NCBI GenBank assembly: GCA_035538335.1
Contig: DATLKN010000051.1
Coordinates: forward strand, 60,202-124,201
Direction of reading: 5' to 3'
Length of the DNA stretch: 64,000 nt
From: AP-15 sp035538335
Lineage (GTDB): Bacteria > Pseudomonadota > Alphaproteobacteria > ATCC43930 > CGMCC-115725
Program-made: the position numbers and the translations under genes
The notes under the pieces: generated by a model
Told to the model about the DNA's origin: nothing
The model's input: the letters and a program-made list of their open reading frames with translations, nothing else
The model's database searches: none
Shown: positions 20,638 to 28,025 of the stretch, piece after piece
Numbering within the stretch: the stretch's first letter is position 1
How the letters are laid out: every line of letters starts with the position of its first letter

Positions 20638-20653
20638 TTTAGAATTTTTCTAA
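20638..20653. promoter_or_regulatory. Irr box (iron control element)
   Basis: TTTAGAA (20638-20644), TTT, TTCTAA (20648-20653) is a near-perfect palindrome matching the published alphaproteobacterial Irr motif TTTAGAA-N3-TTCTAA. It lies just upstream of a good -35/-10 pair and 93 bases before the rubrerythrin start, and directly downstream of irr itself. The location next to the -35 allows either activation or repression. Confidence 0.8.
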
Positions 20654-20657
20654 TCTG

Positions 20658-20686
20658 TTGACTCGGCCGCGCCCGCGGCTTATATG
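20658..20686 (+). promoter_or_regulatory. predicted rubrerythrin promoter
   Basis: TTGACT (20658-20663) and TATATG (20681-20686) are 17 bases apart, the best sigma70-like pair in the window. The Irr box ends four bases upstream of the -35, so bound Irr would touch RNA polymerase. The leader to the start at 20746 is about 50 bases. Confidence 0.65.
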
Positions 20687-20745
20687 AGCGTGCGGGCAGG
20701 CTCGCACGCCGCGGCCGCCCGTTCCGAACAGCCATGGAGGGACGG

Positions 20746-21165
20746 ATGCCGTCTTTGAAGGGCACGAAGACCGAAGAGAATCTGAAAGCGGCCTTTGCCG
20801 GCGAGAGCCAAGCCAACCGCCGCTACCTGTATTTCGCGCAAAAGGCCGACGTCGAAGGCTACAACGACGTGTCCGCGGTGTTCCGCTCGACCGCCGAAGG
20901 CGAGACCGGGCACGCACACGGCCATCTCGAATTTCTCGAGGAAGTCGGCGATCCGGCGACCGGCAAGCCGATCGGCGGCACCGCCGCCAACCTGCAGGCG
21001 GCGATCGCCGGCGAGACCCACGAATATACCGACATGTATCCGGGGATGGCGCGCACCGCCCGCGACGAGGGCTTCGAGGAGATTGCCGACTGGTTCGAGA
21101 CCCTGGCCAAGGCCGAGAAATCGCATGCCGGGCGCTTCCAGCGGGCGTTCGACACGCTGAACTGA
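20746..21165 (+). CDS. rubrerythrin (erythrin domain only)
   Basis: 139 residues, a four-helix diiron protein. Likely ligands are Glu20, Glu53, His56, Glu90, Glu124 and His127 (AGESQANRRYLYF, EGETGHAHGH, AGETHEYTDM, AEKSHAGRF). The C-terminal rubredoxin domain of classical rubrerythrin is absent, so electrons must come from another protein. Rubrerythrins reduce hydrogen peroxide. ATG 20746 is used because GGAGGG (20736-20741) is its ribosome-binding site; the in-frame ATG at 20734 lies in that site. The Irr box and promoter upstream tie it to iron/peroxide control. Confidence 0.92.
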   Translation: MPSLKGTKTEENLKAAFAGESQANRRYLYFAQKADVEGYNDVSAVFRSTAEGETGHAHGHLEFLEEVGDPATGKPIGGTAANLQAAIAGETHEYTDMYPGMARTARDEGFEEIADWFETLAKAEKSHAGRFQRAFDTLN

Positions 21166-21218
21166 TTGTCGGCCGCGGGCCGGGCCAAGCCCGGCCGCAA
21201 TGGGCCGCGATCGGGCGG

Positions 21219-21252
21219 GGGGCGCTGAAGCGCGAGCTTCCGCGCCCCTTTT
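21219..21252 (+). terminator. intrinsic terminator between rubrerythrin and the CCG-domain gene
   Basis: GGGGCGC (21219-21225) pairs with GCGCCCC (21242-21248), and GAAGC (21227-21231) with GCTTC (21236-21240). The loop is a GCGA tetraloop with one internal mismatch, followed by TTTT at 21249-21252. It ends 24 bases before the next start codon, so it should cut downstream expression relative to rubrerythrin. Confidence 0.75.
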
Positions 21253-21275
21253 GTCCCAATCAGCCAGAGGGACCG

Positions 21276-22634
21276 ATGCGAGAAGGCAGCCTCGAAGCGC
21301 CGACCCGGCACGCGCTGGCGTGGCAGGACCCGGATTTCGCCGATCGCGCGAAGACCGAGGCGGAGATGCACCGCGTCTTCGACATCTGCCACACCTGCCG
21401 GCGCTGCTTCAATCTGTGCGACTCGTTCCCGCGGCTGTTCGACCTGATCGACGAGTCGGCGACGGGCGAACTCGATGCGGTGGCGCCGGCCGACTACAAG
21501 AAGGTCGCCGACGCCTGCACGCTCTGCGACATGTGCTTCATGACGAAGTGCCCCTATGTGCCGCCGCACGAGTTCAACGTCGATTTCCCGCATCTGATGC
21601 TGCGCTACCGGGCGGTCGAGCGCAAAGAGAGCGGCATTCCGCTGAGCCAGCGGACGCTGACGGCGACCGACCGCAACGGACGCCTCGCCGCGCTCGCGGC
21701 GCCGCTCGCCAACTGGGCAAGCCGGCGCAACAACGCGCTGACCCGGCCGCTCCTCGAAAAGGCGGCGCATATCGACCGGCGCGCCGAGCTGCCGCTCTAT
21801 CACGGGCAGAGCTTTGTGATGCGGGCGAAGCGGCAGAAGCCGGCGCGCCACGCCTCGGCGCCCGCCGCCGGCCGCAAGGCCGTCCTCTACGCGACCTGCT
21901 TCGTCAACTACAACAATCCCTCGATCGGCGAAGCAGCTCTCGCCGTGCTCGCCAAAAACGGCGTCGAGACCGAAATCCTCTACCCGCGCTGTTGCGGCAT
22001 GCCGCAACTCGAGCAGGGCGATCTCGGCGCGGTCGCGGCGCGCGCGCAAGCCATCGCCGCCGCGCTCGGTCCTTACATCGAGCGCGGCTACGACATCGTC
22101 GCGCTCGTGCCCTCCTGCGCGCTGATGCTGAAATTCGAGTGGCCGTTGATCCTGCCGAAGGATGCCGCCGTCGCGAAGCTGTCGCAGGCGACTTTCGACA
22201 TCAGCGAATACATCGTCGACATCGCCCGCAAGGAGGGGCTGGCGCCGGGGCTGAAAGCGCTCGACGGCGGCGTCACGGTGCAGCTCGCCTGCCACGCCCG
22301 CGCCCAGAACGTCGGGCCGAAGGCGGCCGAGATGCTGCGCCTGTTGCCGCAGGCCGATGTCGCGGTCATCGAGCGCTGCTCGGGGCATGGCGGCTCGTGG
22401 GGCATCCTCAAAGAGAATTTCGAGACGGCGATCAAGATCGGCCGGCCGGTCGCGCGCCAGGCACTGCAGAGCGGCAAGGCCTATCTTTCGTCCGAATGCC
22501 CGCTCGCCGGCATGCATATCCGGCAAGGAATGGAAATGCTGAACTCGAACGCGACCCTGCCCGAACAGGCGCTGCATCCGATCGAACTCGTGGCGCGCGC
22601 CTATGGGCTCGCCCGGGAAAGCGAGGACAGATGA
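21276..22634 (+). CDS. (Fe-S)-binding CCG-domain oxidoreductase, GlpC/HdrD-like
   Basis: 452 residues. Two N-terminal ferredoxin-type sites, Cys38/41/44/48 and Cys81/84/87/92, suggest two [4Fe-4S] clusters. Two CCG-type domains follow: the first has the intact RCCG motif near residue 244, the second has RCSG, with Ser replacing one Cys. Similar to anaerobic glycerol-3-phosphate dehydrogenase subunit C and heterodisulfide reductase D. No membrane helices. It could pass electrons to or from the rubrerythrin, which lacks its own rubredoxin domain; that is inference from context. It overlaps the DUF3501 gene by 4 bases. Confidence 0.85.
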   Translation: MREGSLEAPTRHALAWQDPDFADRAKTEAEMHRVFDICHTCRRCFNLCDSFPRLFDLIDESATGELDAVAPADYKKVADACTLCDMCFMTKCPYVPPHEFNVDFPHLMLRYRAVERKESGIPLSQRTLTATDRNGRLAALAAPLANWASRRNNALTRPLLEKAAHIDRRAELPLYHGQSFVMRAKRQKPARHASAPAAGRKAVLYATCFVNYNNPSIGEAALAVLAKNGVETEILYPRCCGMPQLEQGDLGAVAARAQAIAAALGPYIERGYDIVALVPSCALMLKFEWPLILPKDAAVAKLSQATFDISEYIVDIARKEGLAPGLKALDGGVTVQLACHARAQNVGPKAAEMLRLLPQADVAVIERCSGHGGSWGILKENFETAIKIGRPVARQALQSGKAYLSSECPLAGMHIRQGMEMLNSNATLPEQALHPIELVARAYGLARESEDR

Positions 22635-23233
22635 GCGAGACGCGAGAGAAACCGAGACGGCTCGGCCGCGCCGACATCCTGGCGCCGGCGCAATACGCCG
22701 CCGAGCGGCGCGAACACCGCCGCCGCGTCGGCATGGTCAAGCGGCGCCGGCGGGTCGAGGTCGGGCCGTTCGCCACCTTCTATTTCGAGAACTACGACAC
22801 GATGTGGCATCAGGTGCACGAGATGCTGCACATCGAGAAGGGCGGCGAGGCGCAGATCGAGGACGACCTGGCGGCCTACAACCCGCTGATCCCGCAGGGG
22901 CGCGAGCTGGTCGCGACCCTGATGTTCGAGATCGAGGACCCGGCACGGCGGGCGCGCGAACTCGGGCGCCTGGGCAGCGTTGAGAATTGCGCCTATCTCG
23001 AAATCGGCGGGGCGCGCATCAAGGGCGACCCCGACCCGGCGCGCGAGAACACGAGCCCCGACGGCAAGACATCCTCGGTGCAGTTCCTCTGGTTCCGGCT
23101 TTCGGGCGAAGAGGCCGCCGCCTTCAAGACGCCGAAGGCGCGAATCATCCTCGGCATCGACCACCCGAATTACGGCCACATGGCGGTGGTGCCGGAAGAC
23201 GTGCGCGAGGCGCTCGCCGAGGATTTGGATTAG
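22631..23233 (+). CDS. DUF3501 family protein
   Basis: 200 residues, soluble, no signal peptide. It matches the DUF3501 pattern: an N-terminal basic RRLGRADILAPAQYAAERREHRRR, a central FATFYFENYDTMWHQVHEMLHIEKG and a C-terminal FKTPKARIILGIDHPNYGHMA. No enzymatic motif is evident; the conserved His/Glu residues in the middle (WHQVHEMLHIE) could bind metal, but that is speculation. It overlaps the CCG-domain gene (ATGA) and is known to co-occur with rubrerythrin and such Fe-S proteins. Function unknown. Confidence 0.8.
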   Translation: MSETREKPRRLGRADILAPAQYAAERREHRRRVGMVKRRRRVEVGPFATFYFENYDTMWHQVHEMLHIEKGGEAQIEDDLAAYNPLIPQGRELVATLMFEIEDPARRARELGRLGSVENCAYLEIGGARIKGDPDPARENTSPDGKTSSVQFLWFRLSGEEAAAFKTPKARIILGIDHPNYGHMAVVPEDVREALAEDLD

Positions 23234-23254
23234 GAACGGCCGGAACCGTTGTTT

Positions 23255-23319
23255 GTCATTGCGAGCGAAGCGAAGCAATCTGGACGGGATTGCCGCGGCG
23301 CTTCGCGCCTCGCAATGAC
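23255..23319. repeat. family A intergenic palindromic repeat, complete copy
   Basis: The arms start GTCATTGCGAG and end CTCGCAATGAC, with internal AGCGAAGCAATC and GATTGCCGCGGCGCTTC. It lies exactly between the convergent DUF3501 and SH3-protein genes and could act as a bidirectional 3' end. Related copies are at 13980 and 24692. Confidence 0.8.
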
Positions 23320-23329
23320 GGCCTTATCA

Positions 23330-23830
23330 TCACCGCACGACCTCGTGCGGGAAGACGCCCCAGACCTCGCTCTTCTCGACCCAACCGGCGATATGGCCGG
23401 CCTCGATCCGGCACCAGGCGCCGTCGCAGTTGAGCAGCTGCGCGACGACGCCGGGCTCAGCCCGGGCGACGAGAGCGGCGCTGCGGCTCGGGCTGGCGAA
23501 AATCGGCTGGATCGCGCCGGTGACGATGACGCTGCGCCTTGCCATCACCATCCGCTCCTGCACCCAGCCTCGTGTGCCTTGCCAATCCTCGATCATCCGC
23601 CAATCGGCGAATTGCCGGATGATCTCGACCGGCATGTCCTTCTTCGTCAGCACCCACAGAATCGGATAGTTCCGCCCCGGGCCGACGCGCAGATTGATGC
23701 GGTCCGAGCGCAGGCTGACGAAGCGCGGCACGGGCAGGGGCTTCGCTCCGTCGAGCGCCGGCGCGAGCGCAACGGAGCGGCCGAGCACGGCGGCGATCAG
23801 AGTCGCGAAAAGGCTGGCGCGCGCGATCAT
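23330..23830 (-). CDS. secreted bacterial SH3-domain protein
   Basis: 166 residues. A signal peptide of about 20-25 residues (MIARASLFATLIAAVLGRSVALA) is followed by two SH3_3-type modules: RINLRVGPGRNYPILWVLTKKDMPVEII through WVQERMV, then a shorter one ending GAWCRIEAGHIAGWV. Such proteins are envelope or periplasmic and often bind peptidoglycan or proteins; no catalytic residues are seen. It is the last gene of the minus-strand run from ubiE, 57 bases after the MoeB-like gene. The specific role is unknown. Confidence 0.8.
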   Translation of the reverse strand: MIARASLFATLIAAVLGRSVALAPALDGAKPLPVPRFVSLRSDRINLRVGPGRNYPILWVLTKKDMPVEIIRQFADWRMIEDWQGTRGWVQERMVMARRSVIVTGAIQPIFASPSRSAALVARAEPGVVAQLLNCDGAWCRIEAGHIAGWVEKSEVWGVFPHEVVR

Positions 23831-23887
23831 CCCTCCCCCCGTGACGAAGCGCGTCTTTTGCGTGCTTAGCCGCGAAGGCCTTTCGCG

Positions 23888-24670
23888 TCAAGCGCGGGCG
23901 GCAGCAAAGGCGGGCGCGGCGCAGGTCGGGCAGTCGGGGTCCTTGGCGACGCGAATCCGATGGAAGCGCGTGGCGAGCGCGTCGTAGAGGAGCAACGTGC
24001 CGTCGAGGCTGTCGCCGAGGCCCAGGAGCTCCTTCAGCACCTCGACCGCCTGCAACGTGCCGATGACGCCGGCGACGGCGCCGAGAATCCCGGCGGTTTC
24101 GCAGCGCGGCACGAGATCGGGCGGCGGCGCCTCGCGGAAGAGGCAGCGATAGCAGGGATGCCCGGCGCCGAGATAGGGCTTGAAGGTCGAGAGCTGCCCC
24201 TCGAAAGGCGACAGCGCGCCGGCGACGAGCGGCTTGCCGAGGCGGTGGCAGATTTCGGTCAGGAGATACCGCGTCGCGAAATTGTCGCTGCCGTCGGCGA
24301 CGAGGTCGTAGGCGCCGACGAGCGCCTCGGCATTCTGCGATTCGAGGCGTTGGGCGTGCGCCTCGACCCGCACCCCCGGATTGACCGCCGCGATCGTGTC
24401 GCGCGCGCTCTCGACCTTCGGCGCCCCGACGCTTGCGGTCGCATGCACGATCTGGCGCTGCAGATTGGAAAGATCGACGCTGTCGTTGTCGACGACCCCG
24501 ATCGTCCCCACGCCCGCCGCGGCAAGGTAGAGCAGAACGGGCGAACCGAGGCCGCCCGCCCCGACCACCAGCACGCGCGCGGACAAGAGCTTCGCCTGCC
24601 CCTCCTCGCCGACCTCCGGCAGGATCAGATGGCGGGCATAGCGCTCGAATTCCTCTTCGCTCAGCTCCAT
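23888..24670 (-). CDS. HesA/MoeB/ThiF-family adenylyltransferase
   Basis: 260 residues of the E1-like superfamily. RYARHLILPEVG marks the N-terminus. The nucleotide-binding GAGGLGSPVLLYLAAAGVGTIGVVDND covers about 35-61, followed by LSNLQRQIVH. Zinc-binding CX2C pairs are CYRC and, at the C-terminus, CPTC. These enzymes adenylate the C-terminal Gly-Gly of a sulfur-carrier protein (MoaD or ThiS). No rhodanese domain, so MoeB/ThiF type rather than MOCS3. The ATG at 24670 is chosen; the 18-residue extension upstream is encoded by a repeat. Downstream of cysK, consistent with sulfur transfer. Confidence 0.9.
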   Translation of the reverse strand: MELSEEEFERYARHLILPEVGEEGQAKLLSARVLVVGAGGLGSPVLLYLAAAGVGTIGVVDNDSVDLSNLQRQIVHATASVGAPKVESARDTIAAVNPGVRVEAHAQRLESQNAEALVGAYDLVADGSDNFATRYLLTEICHRLGKPLVAGALSPFEGQLSTFKPYLGAGHPCYRCLFREAPPPDLVPRCETAGILGAVAGVIGTLQAVEVLKELLGLGDSLDGTLLLYDALATRFHRIRVAKDPDCPTCAAPAFAAARA

Positions 24671-24691
24671 CGCCAACGCTCCTGCCGTTCG

Positions 24692-24759
24692 GTCATTGCG
24701 AGGCGGCGCCAGCCGCCGCGGCAATCTCGACGAGATTGCTTCGCTCCGCTCGCGATGAC
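24692..24759. repeat. family A intergenic palindromic repeat, complete copy
   Basis: Starts GTCATTGCGAGGCGGCG and ends CGCTCGCGATGAC, with CAATCTCGACGAGATTG at its centre. It lies between cysK and the MoeB-like gene inside a same-strand run, unlike the convergent-gap copy at 23255. It could stabilise or process the mRNA here. Confidence 0.8.
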
Positions 24760-24760
24760 A

Positions 24761-25732
24761 TCACAACCCCTCGAACAGCGCCGTCGACAGGTAGCGCTCG
24801 GCCGAGCTCGGCAAGATGACGACGATCGTCTTGCCGGCCATGCCGTCGCGGGCGCCGACTTCGAGCGCGGCGGCGATCGCCGCCCCGGCCGAGATGCCGA
24901 TCGGCAATCCCTCCAGCCGCGCCGCCTCGCGGGCGGTGCGGAACGCAGTCTCGTTGCCGATGCGGACGATCTCGTCGATCAGCCCGGTATCGAGGATCTC
25001 CGGGACGAAGCCGGCGCCGATCCCCTGGATCTTGTGCGGCCCCGGCGGGCCGCCCGACAAGACGGCGCTGTCTTCGGGCTCGACGGCGATCATCTTGAGC
25101 CCGGGCTTGCGCGGCTTCAGCACCGAGCCGACCCCGGTCAGCGTGCCGCCGGTGCCGACGCCGCTGACGACGATGTCGACCGCGCCGCCCGTATCGCGCC
25201 ATATCTCTTCCGCCGTCGTGCGGCGGTGGATTGCCGGGTTCGCTGGGTTCTGGAACTGCTGCGGCATCATCGCGTCGGGCAGCGAGGCGACGATCTCCTC
25301 GGCCTTGGCGATGGCGCCGCGCATGCCCTGCGCCGCCGGCGTCAGCACCAGTTCGGCGCCGAGCAGTTTCAGCATCTTGCGGCGTTCCAACGACATGCTG
25401 TCGGGCATCGTCAGAATGAGGCGATAGCCTCTGGCGGCACAGACGAAGGCGAGTGCGATGCCGGTGTTGCCCGAGGTCGGCTCGACGAGGACGGTGCTGG
25501 GCTTCAGCCGGCCCGAGGCTTCGGCTGCCTCGATCATCGAAAGGCCGATGCGGTCCTTGACCGAGGAGAGCGGGTTGAAGAACTCGCATTTGCCGAGGAT
25601 ATCGGCCTTGACGCCCGCGGCGAGCCGGTGCAGGCGCACGAGCGGCGTCGCGCCGATCGTCTCGACGATGCTGTCGTAGATGCGCCCGCGAAATTCGGCG
25701 CGCCCCTCGGCCGCCGTGCCAGGGTCGTTCAT
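24761..25732 (-). CDS. cysK: cysteine synthase A (O-acetylserine sulfhydrylase)
   Basis: 323 residues. The PLP lysine lies in NPLSSVKDRIGLSMIE, the phosphate-binding loop is PTSGNTGIALA, and the C-terminal PSSAERYLST signature is present. CysK makes cysteine from O-acetylserine and sulfide. ATG 25732 follows a GGAGGAG site; a 21-residue upstream extension is not conserved. It is transcribed after an Rrf2-family regulator and before the MoeB-like gene, grouping cysteine supply and sulfur transfer. Confidence 0.95.
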   Translation of the reverse strand: MNDPGTAAEGRAEFRGRIYDSIVETIGATPLVRLHRLAAGVKADILGKCEFFNPLSSVKDRIGLSMIEAAEASGRLKPSTVLVEPTSGNTGIALAFVCAARGYRLILTMPDSMSLERRKMLKLLGAELVLTPAAQGMRGAIAKAEEIVASLPDAMMPQQFQNPANPAIHRRTTAEEIWRDTGGAVDIVVSGVGTGGTLTGVGSVLKPRKPGLKMIAVEPEDSAVLSGGPPGPHKIQGIGAGFVPEILDTGLIDEIVRIGNETAFRTAREAARLEGLPIGISAGAAIAAALEVGARDGMAGKTIVVILPSSAERYLSTALFEGL

Positions 25733-25801
25733 CGGCTTCTCCTCCGAGCTTTGTGCACTAAAGGTGCGACCGGCCGGGCGGCAATCAACCGGCACCGCCG
25801 C

Positions 25802-26257
25802 TCAGATATCGAAATCGCCGCAATCGGCGACGCCGCCCTTGATCCCGGCGCGGTGCGCGCGGGTGCACAATTCGTCGAGCGTCAGGCCGTCGAGGCGGCG
25901 CATCGTCTCCTCCTCGAGCTCGTGCCACAGCGGCCGGACGACCTGGTGGCCGAGCGCGCTGCCGGCCGGGTCGCTGATCGGGTCCTCGGCGGTCTGCAGG
26001 CCGCTGACCGTGCGCACGATGTCGCCGAGGCTGATCCGCCGCCGCTCGCGCGCCAGCCGATAGCCGCCGCTCGGGCCGCGAATGCCGACGAGAATGCCGC
26101 GCCGCACCAGCTGCTGCAGCACCGGTTCGAGATAGCGCCGCGGAATGCCCTGGCGCGAGGTGATCTCCGACGAGCGCACCGGCACGAGCCCGCCGTTGTA
26201 GGCGATATCGAGCACCGCCTCGATCGCGAAGAGCAGTTTCTTGGTCAGGCGGATCAT
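25802..26257 (-). CDS. Rrf2-family transcriptional regulator
   Basis: 151 residues. The winged-helix DNA-binding domain runs through residues 1-80 (SSEITSRQGIPRRYLEPVLQQLVRRGILVGIRGPSGGYRLAR), with the wing GPSGGYRL typical of Rrf2 proteins. Only two cysteines are present (LDELCTRAH and the C-terminal VADCGDF), not the three closely spaced ones that hold a cluster in IscR or RirA. It is immediately upstream of cysK, so a CymR-like role in cysteine control is plausible but inferred. 19 bases separate it from dut. Confidence 0.87.
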   Translation of the reverse strand: MIRLTKKLLFAIEAVLDIAYNGGLVPVRSSEITSRQGIPRRYLEPVLQQLVRRGILVGIRGPSGGYRLARERRRISLGDIVRTVSGLQTAEDPISDPAGSALGHQVVRPLWHELEEETMRRLDGLTLDELCTRAHRAGIKGGVADCGDFDI

Positions 26258-26276
26258 CTTGTCCGGCCGGTTGTCG

Positions 26277-26786
26277 TCAGGAGTTTCCTTCGTCCCGATT
26301 ATCGGGGCAAGCGGCAGAAACGCCGGTCGAGCCGAAGCCCGCCCGCTGCCGGCCGCCCGTTCGGGAGAATTCGGCGACGATGACGAATTGCGGCTGCGCG
26401 ACCCGCGTCACGACGAGTTGCGCGATGCGGTCGCCGGGCGCGATCGCGATGTCGCCCTCGCGGTTGCGGTTCCACGCCGAGACGAGGCATGGCCCCTCGT
26501 AATCGGCGTCGATCAGCCCGACCGAATTGCCGAGCACCAGTCCGCGTTTGTGGCCGAGGCCGGAGCGCGGCAGCACGAGCGCGCACCATTCGGGCGAGCC
26601 GATGCGCAGCGCGAACCCGGCCGAGATCAGCTGCGGCAGGGCTTGCGGCGCGAGGACGAGCGGCGCCTCTAGGCAAGCGAAGAGGTCGAGCCCGGCGGCC
26701 AGCGCCGAGCCGCGCATCGGAAACCCCCAGCCGGCGAGGCGCGGGTCGAGGATCTTCAGCTCGATCGCGAGCGGCGCCGCGCTCAT
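26277..26786 (-). CDS. dut: deoxyuridine 5'-triphosphate nucleotidohydrolase
   Basis: 169 residues of the trimeric dUTPase family. Motif 1 is AAGLDLFA, motif 2 RSGLGHKRG, motif 3 NSVGLIDADYEG, motif 4 PGDRIAQLVV and motif 5 RTGGRQRAGFGSTG near the C-terminus. It converts dUTP to dUMP and PPi. It is a little longer at the C-terminus than E. coli Dut. The ATG overlaps the coaBC stop by 4 bases, the classic dfp-dut coupling. Confidence 0.96.
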   Translation of the reverse strand: MSAAPLAIELKILDPRLAGWGFPMRGSALAAGLDLFACLEAPLVLAPQALPQLISAGFALRIGSPEWCALVLPRSGLGHKRGLVLGNSVGLIDADYEGPCLVSAWNRNREGDIAIAPGDRIAQLVVTRVAQPQFVIVAEFSRTGGRQRAGFGSTGVSAACPDNRDEGNS

Positions 26787-27991
26787 CGGGCGGCGGGCGG
26801 CAGGCTGCCGGCGATGCGCTCGACGAGGCGCCGGGCGACCTCGCGCTTGTCCATGACGGGCCAGTCCTCGACGCCCTCCACGCTGACCAGGTGAATGCGG
26901 TTGCTGTCGCCGCCGAAGGTGCCGGTGCCGGGCGACACGTCGTTGGCGAGGATCCAGTCGCAGCTCTTTCTCGTGCGCTTCTTTTTCGCGTTTTCGACGA
27001 TGTCGCCGGTCTCCGCCGCAAAGCCGATAACGAGCGCCGGCCGGTCGTTGCGGCGCCGCGCGATCGTCGCGAGGATGTCCGGGTTCTCGGCGAGGTGCAG
27101 CACCGGCGGCCCGCCGGCTTCCTTCTTCAGCTTCTGGCGGGAGGCCCTCTCGACCCGCCAATCGGCGACGGCCGCGGCCATCACTGCGACATCGACGGGA
27201 AGCGCTTCTTCGCAGGCGGCGAGCATCTCGGCGGCGGTCTCGACGGCGACGACCGCGACGCCGGCCGGGTGCGGCTCCTGCGTCGGGCCGCTGACGAGCA
27301 CGGTCTCTGCCCCCGCCGCCGCCAAGGCCGCAGCGATCGCATGGCCCTGCTTCCCCGAGGAATGGTTCGAGATGTAGCGCACCGGGTCGATCGGCTCGCG
27401 GGTCGGGCCGCTGGTGACGAGCGCCCGCCGGCCGGCGAGACGGGCGGAAGCCGCGAAATGCGCTTCGATCGCGGCGACGATTTCGAGCGGCTCCGACATG
27501 CGGCCCGAGCCCACTTCGCCGCAAGCCAGGTCGCCCGCGGCGGGCCCCACCCGCTCGACGCCGCGCCGGGCGAGTATGTCGAGGTTCGCCTGCGTCGCCG
27601 GATGCGCCCACATCAGGACGTTCATCGCCGGCGCCAGCAGCACCGGCTTGTCCGAGGCGAGCAGCGCCGTCGTCGCGAGATCGGAGGCGAGGCCCGCGGC
27701 CATGCGCGCGATCAGATCGGCCGAGGCCGGCGCGACGACGACGAGGTCCGCTTCGCGCGAGAGGCGGATGTGGCCCATCTCGCTCTCGTCGGTCAAGGAC
27801 CACAAATCGGTATAGACCTTGTCCTCGCTCAAGGAGGCGACCGAGAGCGGCGTCACGAAATGCTGCGCCGCTTCGGTCATGACCGCGCGCACATGCGCGC
27901 CGCGCTCGCGCAGCCGGCGGATCAGGTCGAGGCTCTTATAGGCGGCGATGCCGCCCGAGATGACGAGGAGAATGCGCCGGTTCTGCAGCAA
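26783..27991 (-). CDS. coaBC: bifunctional phosphopantothenoylcysteine decarboxylase/synthase
   Basis: 402 residues. The N-terminal flavoprotein CoaC starts RRILLVISGGIAAYKSL and carries the PAMN motif (LLAPAMNVLMW) and the Cys-containing ACGEVGSGRM lid. The C-terminal CoaB starts RRALVTSGPTREPIDPVR and includes ISNHSSGKQG. Two steps of CoA synthesis from 4'-phosphopantothenate. TTG at 27991 is preferred because it follows a GGAAGG site and gives standard length; the longer frame upstream is Arg/Cys-rich, not conserved, and would run into ubiB. Confidence 0.94.
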   Translation of the reverse strand: MLQNRRILLVISGGIAAYKSLDLIRRLRERGAHVRAVMTEAAQHFVTPLSVASLSEDKVYTDLWSLTDESEMGHIRLSREADLVVVAPASADLIARMAAGLASDLATTALLASDKPVLLAPAMNVLMWAHPATQANLDILARRGVERVGPAAGDLACGEVGSGRMSEPLEIVAAIEAHFAASARLAGRRALVTSGPTREPIDPVRYISNHSSGKQGHAIAAALAAAGAETVLVSGPTQEPHPAGVAVVAVETAAEMLAACEEALPVDVAVMAAAVADWRVERASRQKLKKEAGGPPVLHLAENPDILATIARRRNDRPALVIGFAAETGDIVENAKKKRTRKSCDWILANDVSPGTGTFGGDSNRIHLVSVEGVEDWPVMDKREVARRLVERIAGSLPPAAR

Positions 27992-28025
27992 TTCGCACCT
28001 TCCGAGGCCGCCCCCCTTCAGTATG

